This document shows, piece after piece, positions 25,461-34,238 of a stretch of 64,000 bases of DNA; position 1 is the stretch's first letter, and every line of letters starts with the position of its first letter. Origin of the DNA: an uncultured Acidimicrobiaceae bacterium (lineage in GTDB: Bacteria > Actinomycetota > Acidimicrobiia > Spongiisociales > UBA5794). The stretch is taken from the NCBI GenBank assembly GCA_947259365.1, contig CAMYMC010000008.1:1-64000 (forward strand), given 5' to 3'. Both the position numbers and the translations under genes were made by a program. Below the pieces are notes generated by a model, which saw only the letters and a list, made by a program, of their open reading frames with translations, searched no databases and had not been told where the DNA came from.

Positions 25461-25785
25461 TGAAGAACTCCTTTGCACGTCGTGTGCGATGTGCGAACGG
25501 TGCCCTGCCGAAGGGGGGCAGGGCGCTCCTGCAGGCGAGCGAGGGCACTGCCGGAGCAGGCAACCGGGACGCGGGGACGGCGAAGTCGCGCCCAGTGCGG
25601 GCGGGCGTCGCCATTCGTCGGACAAAGATGCTTGGCATGGTGTCCCCGTGCCGGGAGCCGGGCCCGTGTTCTGCGGGCCCGAATGAGCGTAGCACGGAGT
25701 CCCCGGGGCCCCGATCATCAGGAACGCGAAAGCCTTGTCCCGTTTCGAGGAGCCGGCCCGCGGCCCGATGCTACGCTCGGATGCC
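25461..25785. other. intergenic stretch between divergent rng and tdk
   Basis: No gene is supported here. Two GC-rich hairpins stand out: 25502-25524 (8-bp stem; six consecutive C on the rng-sense strand), about 42 bp before the rng start, and 25660-25680 (7-bp stem). The first could lie in the rng 5' leader and affect its expression. No clear promoter boxes are visible. Confidence 0.4.
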
Positions 25786-26376
25786 ATGCACCGCCGGGCG
25801 GACCAGGGCTGGATCGAGGTCATCTGCGGCCCGATGTTCTCCGGCAAGAGCGAAGAGCTCATCCGCCGGGTCACGCGGTACCGGATAGGGCGGGTGCCCA
25901 CCCAGACGTTCAAGCCCTCGCTCGACGTGCGGTACGCAGTGGGCGAGGTGGTCTCGCACAGCAGGCTGACGACCGCCGCCGAGCCCGTCGCCGACTCGGC
26001 GGAGCTCCTGCGAGCCGTCGAAGATCGCACCGTGGTCGTCGGCATCGACGAGGGCCAGTTCTTCGACGAGGGTCTCGTCGACGTGGCGTCGGTGCTCGCC
26101 GGCGCAGGGAAGAAGGTCATCGTCGCCGGCCTCGACCTCGACTACCTGGGACGGCCCTTCGAGCCGATCCCCTCCCTCATGGTGCGGGCGGAGTACGTGA
26201 CGAAGAGCCTCGCCGTGTGCCACCGGTGTGGAGGGCCGGGTCTGTTCACCCAGCGCGTCGTCGACTCCGACGAACTCGTCGTGCTGGGAGCAACCGACGC
26301 GTACGAGGCCCGATGCCGCCGCTGCTACGACCCCGCCGAGGCAGTGCAGACGACCCTCGAGGTGGAGAGCGCCTGA
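25786..26376 (+). CDS. tdk: thymidine kinase
   Basis: The 196-residue type II thymidine kinase phosphorylates thymidine in salvage. It has P-loop GPMFSGKS (15-22), catalytic DEGQFF near 86-91 and the zinc-binding lasso CHRCG with CRRCY. ATG 25786 follows a weak site; in-frame ATG 25768 is an alternative. It stands alone, divergent from rng. Salvage is further served by the deoxyribosyltransferase-kinase fusion at 52999-54120. Confidence 0.95.
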   Translation: MHRRADQGWIEVICGPMFSGKSEELIRRVTRYRIGRVPTQTFKPSLDVRYAVGEVVSHSRLTTAAEPVADSAELLRAVEDRTVVVGIDEGQFFDEGLVDVASVLAGAGKKVIVAGLDLDYLGRPFEPIPSLMVRAEYVTKSLAVCHRCGGPGLFTQRVVDSDELVVLGATDAYEARCRRCYDPAEAVQTTLEVESA

Positions 26377-26445
26377 CCGCACCGGGCGATCCACCCGGGC
26401 CGTTCGGCACTACCGCCGCCCGGAGCCGGCTGCCACGATGACGCC

Positions 26446-26685
26446 ATGAGCCACGACCGGCCGCGTCTGCCTGCGGGACGCCCGCCCTGGGACACCTTGA
26501 ACGGGTTTCGCGTGGGTGCGTTCGCCGGGGGGATCCTCGGTGCGATCGTGATGCTCGTCGCCGGCCGCAGCGCGTTCTGGGTCGTCCTCGCCGGAGCGGC
26601 CGCCGGCGGCGCCGTCGGCTACTGGCTGGAGCGCAGGAAACGGGTCGCGACGGGCGGCGACGGAGCCGGCGGCGCCGGCGGTTGA
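26446..26685 (+). CDS. small membrane protein, unknown function
   Basis: The 79-residue protein has a hydrophilic start (MSHDRPRLPAGRPPW), two adjacent hydrophobic segments (about 23-40 and 45-61) and a Gly/Ala-rich basic tail. It follows tdk by 69 nt and converges with rodA. I recognise no family; the codon pattern and length are consistent with a real gene. Confidence 0.55.
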   Translation: MSHDRPRLPAGRPPWDTLNGFRVGAFAGGILGAIVMLVAGRSAFWVVLAGAAAGGAVGYWLERRKRVATGGDGAGGAGG

Positions 26686-26714
26686 CGTCCCGGCGACGCC
26701 GGGTGACATGCTGG

Positions 26715-27866
26715 TCACTCGGGCACCGGTGAGCGCCGCATCCACACCGAGTGGGCCAGGCCGAGCGCGATGCTCATCGCGATGAACGCCGAGCCGCCTG
26801 CGGAGATGAACGGTAGAGGGAGCCCGGTCACGGGCATGAGCCGCATCGTCATCCCGATGTTCACGAACACGTGGAACACGATCACGGTCGCCACCCCGAC
26901 TGCAACGAATCGCGTGAAGGCCTCCCTGCCGGCAGCGGCGGCGGCCAGGATCCTCCACACGAGTAACGAGTAGAGGGCGATGACGATCGCACCACCGATG
27001 AAGCCGAGCTGCTCGCCGACGGCGGTGAAGATGAAGTCGGTGGCTTGGGCCGGGACGAACGAGAGGTTCGTCTGGGTCCCCTCGAAGAGCCCCTTGCCCA
27101 AGAACCCCCCGGAACCGATCGCGATCTCGGACTGGCGCTGGTTGTACAGCGCGGTCGCATCGAGATCAGCCGTCGGGTCCAGGAAAGCGGTGAGCCTGGT
27201 GAGCTGGTATTCGCGCAATGCACCGACCTGGAAGAGCGCAACGGCGATGACGATGGCGGCAACGAGGAGGAACGCGAACTGGCGCCACGTCGTCCCACCG
27301 ACGAACAGCATCGCGATCGCGATGAAGCTGAACACGAGCATCGTCCCCAGGTCGGGCTGGAAGAACGTGAGCGCGGCCGGCACCGTCACGAGGGCGATGC
27401 CACGCGCGATGTGGCCGAGCCGGAGCCGGTCGTGCGCCCCGGCGAGGAGCAGCGCCAGCACGAGGATGACCGCGACCTTGGCGAACTCGGACGGCTGGAA
27501 CTGGAAGTCGCCGATCTGGATCCATCGGTTGACCCCGGCCAGCTTCGGGGCGAAGAGGACCGCGACCAGGGTCACGATGCTGCCGATGTACACGGCGGGC
27601 GTCATCGTGCGCAGCGTCCTGCCGGGGATGGCTGAGGACAGGACGAACGCGACGACGCCGATCCCCACGAAGGCGAGATGCCTGCGGATGAGCGACGAGG
27701 GATCCTCGCCGAACGCCTCGAGCCGCGGCGCGGACGCGCTGTAGACCATGATGATGCCGAGGGCGGCGAGGGCGAAATAGGCGAGAACGAGGAGGATGTC
27801 GGGGCGCATCGGACGCTCCCGCTGCAGGATCGTGACCGGCTCCATCCGGCGTGCGGTGAGCGCCAT
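26715..27866 (-). CDS. rodA: SEDS peptidoglycan glycosyltransferase RodA
   Basis: The 383-residue, ten-helix SEDS protein polymerises lipid II for side-wall growth. Signatures are FQPSEFAKVAVIL, FFQPDLGTMLVF and the C-terminal GLPLPFISAGGSAF. The ATG shares one base with the mrdA stop (TGATG), so RodA is translated with its partner PBP2. It closes the mreB-mreC-mreD-mrdA-rodA block. Confidence 0.96.
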   Translation of the reverse strand: MALTARRMEPVTILQRERPMRPDILLVLAYFALAALGIIMVYSASAPRLEAFGEDPSSLIRRHLAFVGIGVVAFVLSSAIPGRTLRTMTPAVYIGSIVTLVAVLFAPKLAGVNRWIQIGDFQFQPSEFAKVAVILVLALLLAGAHDRLRLGHIARGIALVTVPAALTFFQPDLGTMLVFSFIAIAMLFVGGTTWRQFAFLLVAAIVIAVALFQVGALREYQLTRLTAFLDPTADLDATALYNQRQSEIAIGSGGFLGKGLFEGTQTNLSFVPAQATDFIFTAVGEQLGFIGGAIVIALYSLLVWRILAAAAAGREAFTRFVAVGVATVIVFHVFVNIGMTMRLMPVTGLPLPFISAGGSAFIAMSIALGLAHSVWMRRSPVPE

Positions 27867-29869
27867 CAGTCGAAGTCCTCCGCACCGGGCCGAACCGCGG
27901 TGACCGCGCCCGGGCCGTTGAGGAGGAACTGGAGGACCGGCTTCGCGGTCGGTGCCGCGTCGCCGCCTCCGCTCCCGCCGCGCTCGATGATGACGACCAC
28001 CACGTACTTCGGATCGTCGATCGGCGCCACGCCGACGAAGATGGCCGTGTTCACCGCGTCCACCGTCGTGCCGTCCTCCAATTCCCGGGCGCGGATGACC
28101 TGAGCCGTCCCGGTCTTGCCGCCGACACGGGACTTGCCCTCGCCGAAGTCCTCGAACGCCGCAAAGGCCGTGCCCTCTGGGCTGTTGACGACCTGCTGGA
28201 GATCGCGCCGGAGCTGGAGCACCGTGCGCGGGGACAGCTCGACGCGGTTGAGCGCCTGCCTCGGGTTGGCGAGCAGCCGCCGCCCGTCGGTGTCGACGAC
28301 CTCGCGCACGACCCGGGGCTGCCACACCGTGCCTCCGTTGACCATGGCCGCATACGTCGTGGCCAGCTGCAGCGGCGTCACGAGGACGGAACCCTGACCC
28401 ACGGCCGCCTGGAGAAGGTCGCCGCCGAGCCAAGGACTGGCGAGGTCGAGCCGGGCGGGATCGAGCCTTCGCGGTCCTCCCGCTTCCTGTTCGGCGGCCC
28501 ACTCCTCGAAGAGGTTCCGGTCCGGGATGATCCCGTGACGCTCGAAGGGCAGATCCACCCCGGTACGGGCGCCAAGGCCGAGCGACCGGGCCCAGTCCTG
28601 GAGCTGGTCCTCACCGGCCGTCTCCTTGAACTCGTTCCACAGGTTGAGCGCGATGTCCCAGAAATACGTGTTGCACGATCGCACCAGGGCCCTGTGGATG
28701 TTCTGGAGCCCGTCGTCGGCGCGCTTCCAGTTCCGCCACACGAGCTGGGAGGCATCGGTGAACGGGGCCTCGAGAATCCCGGTGCACTCGATCTCGTCCT
28801 CGAGGCTGCCGGTCTCTCGCGGAGTGAGGCCGTTCTCGTACGCGGTGACATAGGTCACCGCCTTGAACGTCGAAGCGGGGGCGTACTGGCCCTGGATGGC
28901 GAAGTTGTTGAAGACGCCCTCGGGGAGCGCATCGAGCTCGGCCTGAGTGACACCGTCGACGAAGAGGTCAGGGTCGTATCCGGGGACGGACGACATGGCG
29001 AGGACCGCCCCGTCGGTGGCGTCGAGGACGACGCCGACGGCCCGCACCGGGCACCCGGGGTCGGCGTCGCCGGGGACGCAGCCGCGAGCGCTGTGACTCA
29101 GCCGGGCGAGCGTGAGCCCCTGCTCGAGGGCGTCGTTGAGAACCTCCTGGAGGTCGAGATCGATCTCGAGGATCAGCGTTCCTCCCGGTGCCGGGGGCTG
29201 TTCGCCGAGCGTCTCGAGGATCTCTTGCTGTGCGTTGACCTGGTACTTGACGATCCCGGGCGCGCCCCGCAGGACCTCGTCGTACTCCCGCTCCACCCCG
29301 GCCTTGCCGAGGACGTCGGTGGGCCCGATACCGGGCTTCTCGAGGTCATCGGCATCAGGCCTCCCGATGAACCCGACGACGTGAGGCACCGAGCTGCCGC
29401 GTTCGTACACCCGCACCGGCTGCGGCACCACCGAGATCCCGGGGAAGAGCTCGTCGCGCTCGACGAGGAAGACGGCCTGCTCGTCGTTGAGATCGGCGAG
29501 GATCGTCTCGCGGTCTCCCCGCTCCCGTGCTTCGGCGAGGACGACGGCGATCTCCGACGCCGGCAACCCCGAGAAGGCGGCGAGGCGCTGAACGAGCTCG
29601 TCGATGGCGGGGTCGTCCGCTGCGGGGAGCAGAGAGCCCTCGACGACGGCGGCGAGGGCGGGCCTGTTCCCGGCGATCAGCCTGCCCTCGGTGTCGCGTA
29701 TCTCCCCCCGCGGCGCCGGCGTCTCGACGATGCGCACGAGGTTGGTCTCCGCCTGGTCCCGGTACTCCTCGGCCGCCGTCACCTGCATCTGCCACAACCG
29801 CAACGTCAGGACGGAGAAGAGCGTCAGAAAGGCGAGGCCGAGGACGAGGAGGCGGGCACCGAAGCTCAC
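27866..29869 (-). CDS. mrdA: penicillin-binding protein 2 (elongasome transpeptidase)
   Basis: The 667-residue class B PBP has an N-terminal anchor helix (about 5-25), a dimerisation/pedestal region (about 45-225) and a transpeptidase domain. Catalytic motifs are S333-TFK, SCN at 398-400 and KTGT at 585-588. It cross-links the glycan made by RodA. The GTG start overlaps the mreD stop as GTGA; the open frame extends upstream but into mreD. The stop shares a base with the rodA start. Confidence 0.96.
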   Translation of the reverse strand: MSFGARLLVLGLAFLTLFSVLTLRLWQMQVTAAEEYRDQAETNLVRIVETPAPRGEIRDTEGRLIAGNRPALAAVVEGSLLPAADDPAIDELVQRLAAFSGLPASEIAVVLAEARERGDRETILADLNDEQAVFLVERDELFPGISVVPQPVRVYERGSSVPHVVGFIGRPDADDLEKPGIGPTDVLGKAGVEREYDEVLRGAPGIVKYQVNAQQEILETLGEQPPAPGGTLILEIDLDLQEVLNDALEQGLTLARLSHSARGCVPGDADPGCPVRAVGVVLDATDGAVLAMSSVPGYDPDLFVDGVTQAELDALPEGVFNNFAIQGQYAPASTFKAVTYVTAYENGLTPRETGSLEDEIECTGILEAPFTDASQLVWRNWKRADDGLQNIHRALVRSCNTYFWDIALNLWNEFKETAGEDQLQDWARSLGLGARTGVDLPFERHGIIPDRNLFEEWAAEQEAGGPRRLDPARLDLASPWLGGDLLQAAVGQGSVLVTPLQLATTYAAMVNGGTVWQPRVVREVVDTDGRRLLANPRQALNRVELSPRTVLQLRRDLQQVVNSPEGTAFAAFEDFGEGKSRVGGKTGTAQVIRARELEDGTTVDAVNTAIFVGVAPIDDPKYVVVVIIERGGSGGGDAAPTAKPVLQFLLNGPGAVTAVRPGAEDFD

Positions 29870-30375
29870 GCCACCCACCTCCTCGCGTCGCGGGCGCGCA
29901 TGACCCTGGTGGCGAGCGGCACGACGCCGGCGGCGAGAACGACGTTGTACAGGCCGGGAACGATCATCAACCGGAGGACCCCGGGATCGGCGAAGAAGCG
30001 TTGCCCGAAGAGCGTACCCAGCACTCCGAACAACGTGTGGGCGGCGACGCTGAGGGCGAAGACACCGACGGCGACGGTGAACGGCCCATCGTCGGCGCGG
30101 TCGCGAACCCGCAGCGTGAGGAACGCCACGACCGTCATCGCCATTGCCCACAGCCCGAGCGGCGACCCCCCGAGGAGATCCATGAGGAGCCCCGCGGTGA
30201 AGCCGACGAGCAGAGCCGGCTCCGGCTCCAAGTACCGAACCGTGGCGACGACGACGACGAGGACGAGGTTCGGCGACGCGTCGAACGGCTGGATCCGTCC
30301 CTCACCGAACAGCGCTGATTGCAGGATCACCGCCACGATCACCAGACCCAGGGCGAAGCCGACGTTGCGGTTCAT
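29866..30375 (-). CDS. mreD: rod-shape-determining protein MreD
   Basis: The 169-residue protein has about five membrane helices with the typical MreD features ASPNLVLVVVV and LVGFTAGLLMDLLGGSPLG. It links MreC to the RodA-PBP2 synthase. ATG 30375 overlaps the mreC stop (ATGA), and its stop overlaps the mrdA GTG. Confidence 0.93.
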   Translation of the reverse strand: MNRNVGFALGLVIVAVILQSALFGEGRIQPFDASPNLVLVVVVATVRYLEPEPALLVGFTAGLLMDLLGGSPLGLWAMAMTVVAFLTLRVRDRADDGPFTVAVGVFALSVAAHTLFGVLGTLFGQRFFADPGVLRLMIVPGLYNVVLAAGVVPLATRVMRARDARRWVA

Positions 30376-31259
30376 TGCTCGATGATGAGCGGGTTCCCCC
30401 TCGCCGGTTGCTCCTCGTCCACCGGTTGGGTGGCATCGAGCGGCGACCACCCGACGATCACCTTGACGAAGTCCGCCTCGGAGAGGTTCACCGCAGGCAC
30501 CACCGAGGATATGAGCTGGAATCCCACCTCGGCGCTCGCCGTCTCCCGCACCGTGCCGACGGTGATGCCCGGGGGAAAGCGGGTGCCGTCGGTGACGAGC
30601 AGGTCCCCTTCGTGGACCGGCTCGACGGCGTTGAACATCTTCAGCGTGAGAAAGTCACCGCCCTGACCCTCGACCCAGCCGACCTCGTTCGTCGCGAGAT
30701 CCCTCACCCCGACCCCGAGACGCGGATCCGAGACGAGCCGGATCCGGGCGCTGTCGTCGGCGACGAAGTCCACCCGGCCGATCAGCCCCGCTTCGTCGAT
30801 GACCGCCTGACCGACGAGGATCCCGTCGTCCGTTCCCCTGTCGATCCACCGGATGTGGTCGAGGTCGGACACACCGTTGGAGAAGATCCTCGCCGTGACG
30901 GCGTCGAGCTCGTCGGGCGGAGCGAGGTCGTTGATCTTGCGGAGCTCGTCGAGCTGGGTCTGCAGGCTGAGGACCTCGGCCTGTTCCTGCTCGAGCCCAC
31001 GCACCCGCTCGGCGAGGCGATCGTTCTCCTCGCGCAGACCGGCGATGTTCGAGACGCCGTCGATGAAGCCGACGATCGGCCGCGTGAGGGAGTCGGCGAG
31101 ACGCTGCACCGGCGCGAAGAGGGCCTGGGCCCCTTCCCGCAGGGTGTCCCCGACGCCGGCGCCGTCGGCGCGGACGTCGAACGTCGTCACGAGGAACGAC
31201 GTCACGAGCAATAGGACGAAGAGCCCGGTTGAGCGTTCGAATCGTCGCGAGGGGAGCAT
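30372..31259 (-). CDS. mreC: rod-shape-determining protein MreC
   Basis: The 295-residue protein has one N-terminal membrane helix (about 12-28), a coiled coil (about 73-108, GLREENDRLAERVRGLEQEQ) and the beta-rich periplasmic-type core with VIDEAGLIGRVDFV and LLVTDGTRFPPGITVGTV. MreC activates PBP2. It lies 24 nt after mreB. Confidence 0.95.
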   Translation of the reverse strand: MLPSRRFERSTGLFVLLLVTSFLVTTFDVRADGAGVGDTLREGAQALFAPVQRLADSLTRPIVGFIDGVSNIAGLREENDRLAERVRGLEQEQAEVLSLQTQLDELRKINDLAPPDELDAVTARIFSNGVSDLDHIRWIDRGTDDGILVGQAVIDEAGLIGRVDFVADDSARIRLVSDPRLGVGVRDLATNEVGWVEGQGGDFLTLKMFNAVEPVHEGDLLVTDGTRFPPGITVGTVRETASAEVGFQLISSVVPAVNLSEADFVKVIVGWSPLDATQPVDEEQPARGNPLIIEQ

Positions 31260-31283
31260 GACCCGCAGGCCCGCCGGCGCGGG

Positions 31284-32318
31284 TCAGGCCCGGCCGCTCG
31301 ACTGAAGCACGACGTGGAGCACTTCGAACTCCTCGAGGCAGGCGCCGGAACCGAGCACGACGGACTGCAGCGGCCGGTCGGCGGTGATGATCGGCATGCC
31401 GGTCTCATGGGCGAGGCGGACATCGAGTCCACGCAGCAACGCGCCGCCGCCGGTGACGACGATGCCGCGCTCCATGATGTCGGCGGCCAGCTCCGGGGGC
31501 GTCTTGTCGAGGGTCAGCTTGACGGCGTCGACGACGGCCTCGACCGGCTCCTCGATGGCCTCACGCATCTCGGGGCTGGAGAGGACGACCGTCTTCGGGA
31601 GTCCGGAGATGAGGTCCCGGCCCCGGACCTCCGCGGCCGGCTCGTCGAGATAGGGCCAGGCCGACCCGATCGCCATCTTCACCTGCTCGGCGGTCCGCTC
31701 CCCGAGCATGAGGTTGTACTCCTTCTTCACCCACGAGATGACGGCTTCGTCGAGCTCGTCCCCGCCGATCCGGATGCTCTTGGAGACGACGATGCCGCCG
31801 AGGGAGATGACGGCGACCTCCGTCGTCCCACCCCCGATGTCGACGACCATCGACCCCGACGGCTCGTGGACGGGGAGGCCGACCCCGATCGCAGCGGCCA
31901 TCGGCTCTTCGATCGTGTATGCCCTCCTGGCACCGGCGTGGTACGCCGCTTCCTCGACGGCGCGACGCTCGACGGCCGTGATCCCGGAGGGGACGCAGAT
32001 GACGATGCGAGGCCGGGCGGCGAACTTGCGGTTGTGGACCTTGTCGATGAAGTACCGCAGCATCTTCTCGGTGATGTCGAAGTCCGCGATGACGCCGTTG
32101 CGGAGCGGGCGGATGGCCTGGATGTACGACGGGGTCCGACCGATCATCCGTTTCGCTTCCATCCCGACCTCGAGCGGACGGTTGTCCCTCGTGTTGATCG
32201 CGACGACCGAGGGCTCGTTGAGGACGATGCCCATGTTCCTCACGAAGACGAGCGTGTTGGCGGTGCCGAGGTCGATCGCCATGTCGCGGCCAGCCACGGA
32301 AAACAGCTGATTGAGCAT
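31284..32318 (-). CDS. mreB: actin-like cell-shape protein MreB
   Basis: The 344-residue actin fold has phosphate-1 AIDLGTANTLVF, phosphate-2 VVDIGGGTTEVAVISLGG and adenosine motif GIVVTGGGALLRGLD. MreB filaments orient the elongasome. Its presence with MreC, MreD, RodA and PBP2 indicates a rod-forming or at least side-wall-synthesising cell, in contrast to the apically growing actinobacteria that lack mreB. Confidence 0.97.
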   Translation of the reverse strand: MLNQLFSVAGRDMAIDLGTANTLVFVRNMGIVLNEPSVVAINTRDNRPLEVGMEAKRMIGRTPSYIQAIRPLRNGVIADFDITEKMLRYFIDKVHNRKFAARPRIVICVPSGITAVERRAVEEAAYHAGARRAYTIEEPMAAAIGVGLPVHEPSGSMVVDIGGGTTEVAVISLGGIVVSKSIRIGGDELDEAVISWVKKEYNLMLGERTAEQVKMAIGSAWPYLDEPAAEVRGRDLISGLPKTVVLSSPEMREAIEEPVEAVVDAVKLTLDKTPPELAADIMERGIVVTGGGALLRGLDVRLAHETGMPIITADRPLQSVVLGSGACLEEFEVLHVVLQSSGRA

Positions 32319-32437
32319 CGAGGGTTACTCCGTCCGAGAGTGCCGACAGTGTAGCCCCGCCGCACCGCGGCGCACCTGGCGGCAGCGTCCTGACCCGGCA
32401 CCGGCCGCGTCACGGCCCGGACCCCGCCCGGAGCGGG

Positions 32438-32845
32438 TCAGCCGCCGAAGAACAGCGCCAACTCTCGCGCCGCGCTCTCGGGCCCGTCGGAGCCGTGGAC
32501 GATGTTCGTCGTGATGACGAGCCCGAAGTCGCCGCGGATCGTTCCGGGTGGGGCCTCCACCGGGTTCGTCGGGCCCATGAGCGTGCGGGCGACCGCGATC
32601 GCCGACTCCCCGGACCACTCCATGGCGACGACGGGTCCTCCGGTGATGAACTCGACGAGGTCGGCGAAGAAGGCCTTGTCGACGTGCTCGGCGTAATGGC
32701 GGCGGGCGAGATCGTCGTCGACGACGAGGAGCCGCATCTTCTCCAGAACGAGACCCTTGCGCTCGAACCGGCTGATGACCTCTCCGACGAGACCGCGGGC
32801 GACGCCGTCCGGTTTCACCATCACGAACGTGTGCTCGACTGCCAT
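32438..32845 (-). CDS. ndk: nucleoside diphosphate kinase
   Basis: The 135-residue enzyme equilibrates nucleoside di- and triphosphates. It has [16 protein letters not shown] and the phospho-histidine H117 in NIVHGSDG. It lies between folC and mreB on the same strand, with gaps of 66 and 119 nt. Confidence 0.97.
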   Translation of the reverse strand: MAVEHTFVMVKPDGVARGLVGEVISRFERKGLVLEKMRLLVVDDDLARRHYAEHVDKAFFADLVEFITGGPVVAMEWSGESAIAVARTLMGPTNPVEAPPGTIRGDFGLVITTNIVHGSDGPESAARELALFFGG

Positions 32846-32911
32846 GCCGCTCCATCCTCGCGATCCGGGCCCCGGGGGCGCCGGGGCGCGGCGATCATAG
32901 GCGCCTCGTCC

Positions 32912-34210
32912 TCAGCCGCCGAGAAGCCTCGTCCTCGCCTCACCGGCGACGTACAGCGACCCGGCGACGACAACGATGCCCGACTCGCCGGCGAGGTGCA
33001 ACGCCTCGGTGACCGCCTGGGCCACCGGTGCGGCCACCTCGACCGGAATGTCCCCCAACTCGATGCGGGCGGCCGCAGCAACGTCGTCGGCGGCCACGGC
33101 GTGGCCGTCGACGGCCTCGGTGGCGATGACCCTGGAAACCAGGCCCCGGAGCGGTCGCAACAGCTCGGCGGGCTCCCGCTGTCCGCGGATGCCGACGACG
33201 AGGACCCGATCCGCCTCCGGGAACTCCTCACGAAGGGCGCCGGCGAGCCCCTCGACCCCCTCGGCGTTGTGGGAGCCGTCGACGATCACCAACGGGCGCC
33301 GGTCGATGATCTCGATCCGACCGGGGGCCGCCACGGTTGCCGCAGCCCTCATGACGGCCTCGTGGTCGAGCTCGCCGTCGAGGAACATCTCGGTTGCAAC
33401 GATGGAGGTGGCGAAGTGGTCCACCTGGTGGCGGCCGTGCAGCCCGAGGAACACCTCGTCGTACGAGCCGTACAGCCCCTCGATGCTCGCCGACCAACCA
33501 CCCACGGCGCGGCTGGCGTCGGTCACGGCAAAGTCGGAGCCGGAGCGGAACCATGCAGCGCCGGTGTCGGCGACCCGCGCGGTCACGGCTCCTTCGGCGG
33601 CGGCGGGAAGGGGTCCGGTGACGAGACGACCCCCGTTGGGAACGATGGCGGCCTTCTCGGCGGCGATCGCTCCGAGAGAATCGCCGAGGACCGTCGTGTG
33701 GTCGAGGGAGATACCGGTGATGATCGAGACCGACGAGGCAAGAACGTTCGTCGCGTCGAGCCTGCCCCCCAGGCCGACCTCGACGACAGCAACGTCGACG
33801 CCGGCGGCAGCGAAGGCCTGGAACGCGATCGCCACCGTGGCCTCGAAGTACGTGACCGACGTCGCCGACCGATCCTCGTAGATCTCGATGAACGGAGCCA
33901 CGTCGGCGGTTGCAGCGGCGAAGTCGACCCCGGTGAATCGGCGCCCGGCGATACGGAAGCGATCCTCGATCTGCTGCAAGTGGGGAGAGGTGTAGCTGCC
34001 GACGCGCAAGCCGTGCTCCTCGAAGAGCTTCTCCGTCATCCACACCGTCGTCGTCTTGCCGTTGGTGCCGGCGACGTGGATCGACGGGTACGACAGGTGC
34101 GGCGCCGTCATCAGCTCGAGCAGACCCTCGATGCGTTCGGTGCCGGGGCGGATCCCTCGCCCGATGCGCTCGTCGAGGAACGCCACCGCCTCGGCGCGGT
34201 TGGTGATCAC
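32912..34210 (-). CDS. folC: folylpolyglutamate synthase/dihydrofolate synthase
   Basis: FolC adds glutamates to folates (and may make dihydrofolate). The 432-residue Mur-ligase-fold protein has P-loop GTNGKTT (48-54), VVEVGLGGRLDATN, and SLDHTTVLGDSLGAIAAEKA. I prefer GTG 34210 because AGGGAG lies upstream; TTG 34234 is another option. The order valS-folC-ndk is common in actinobacteria and firmicutes. Confidence 0.94.
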   Translation of the reverse strand: MITNRAEAVAFLDERIGRGIRPGTERIEGLLELMTAPHLSYPSIHVAGTNGKTTTVWMTEKLFEEHGLRVGSYTSPHLQQIEDRFRIAGRRFTGVDFAAATADVAPFIEIYEDRSATSVTYFEATVAIAFQAFAAAGVDVAVVEVGLGGRLDATNVLASSVSIITGISLDHTTVLGDSLGAIAAEKAAIVPNGGRLVTGPLPAAAEGAVTARVADTGAAWFRSGSDFAVTDASRAVGGWSASIEGLYGSYDEVFLGLHGRHQVDHFATSIVATEMFLDGELDHEAVMRAAATVAAPGRIEIIDRRPLVIVDGSHNAEGVEGLAGALREEFPEADRVLVVGIRGQREPAELLRPLRGLVSRVIATEAVDGHAVAADDVAAAARIELGDIPVEVAAPVAQAVTEALHLAGESGIVVVAGSLYVAGEARTRLLGG

Positions 34211-34238
34211 CGACGGCGAAACGCTCCCTCTCAACGGC

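Noticed and set aside
25502..25524. 6C RNA in the rng upstream region
   Set aside because: Only one hairpin with a C-run is present; the family has two C-loop hairpins.
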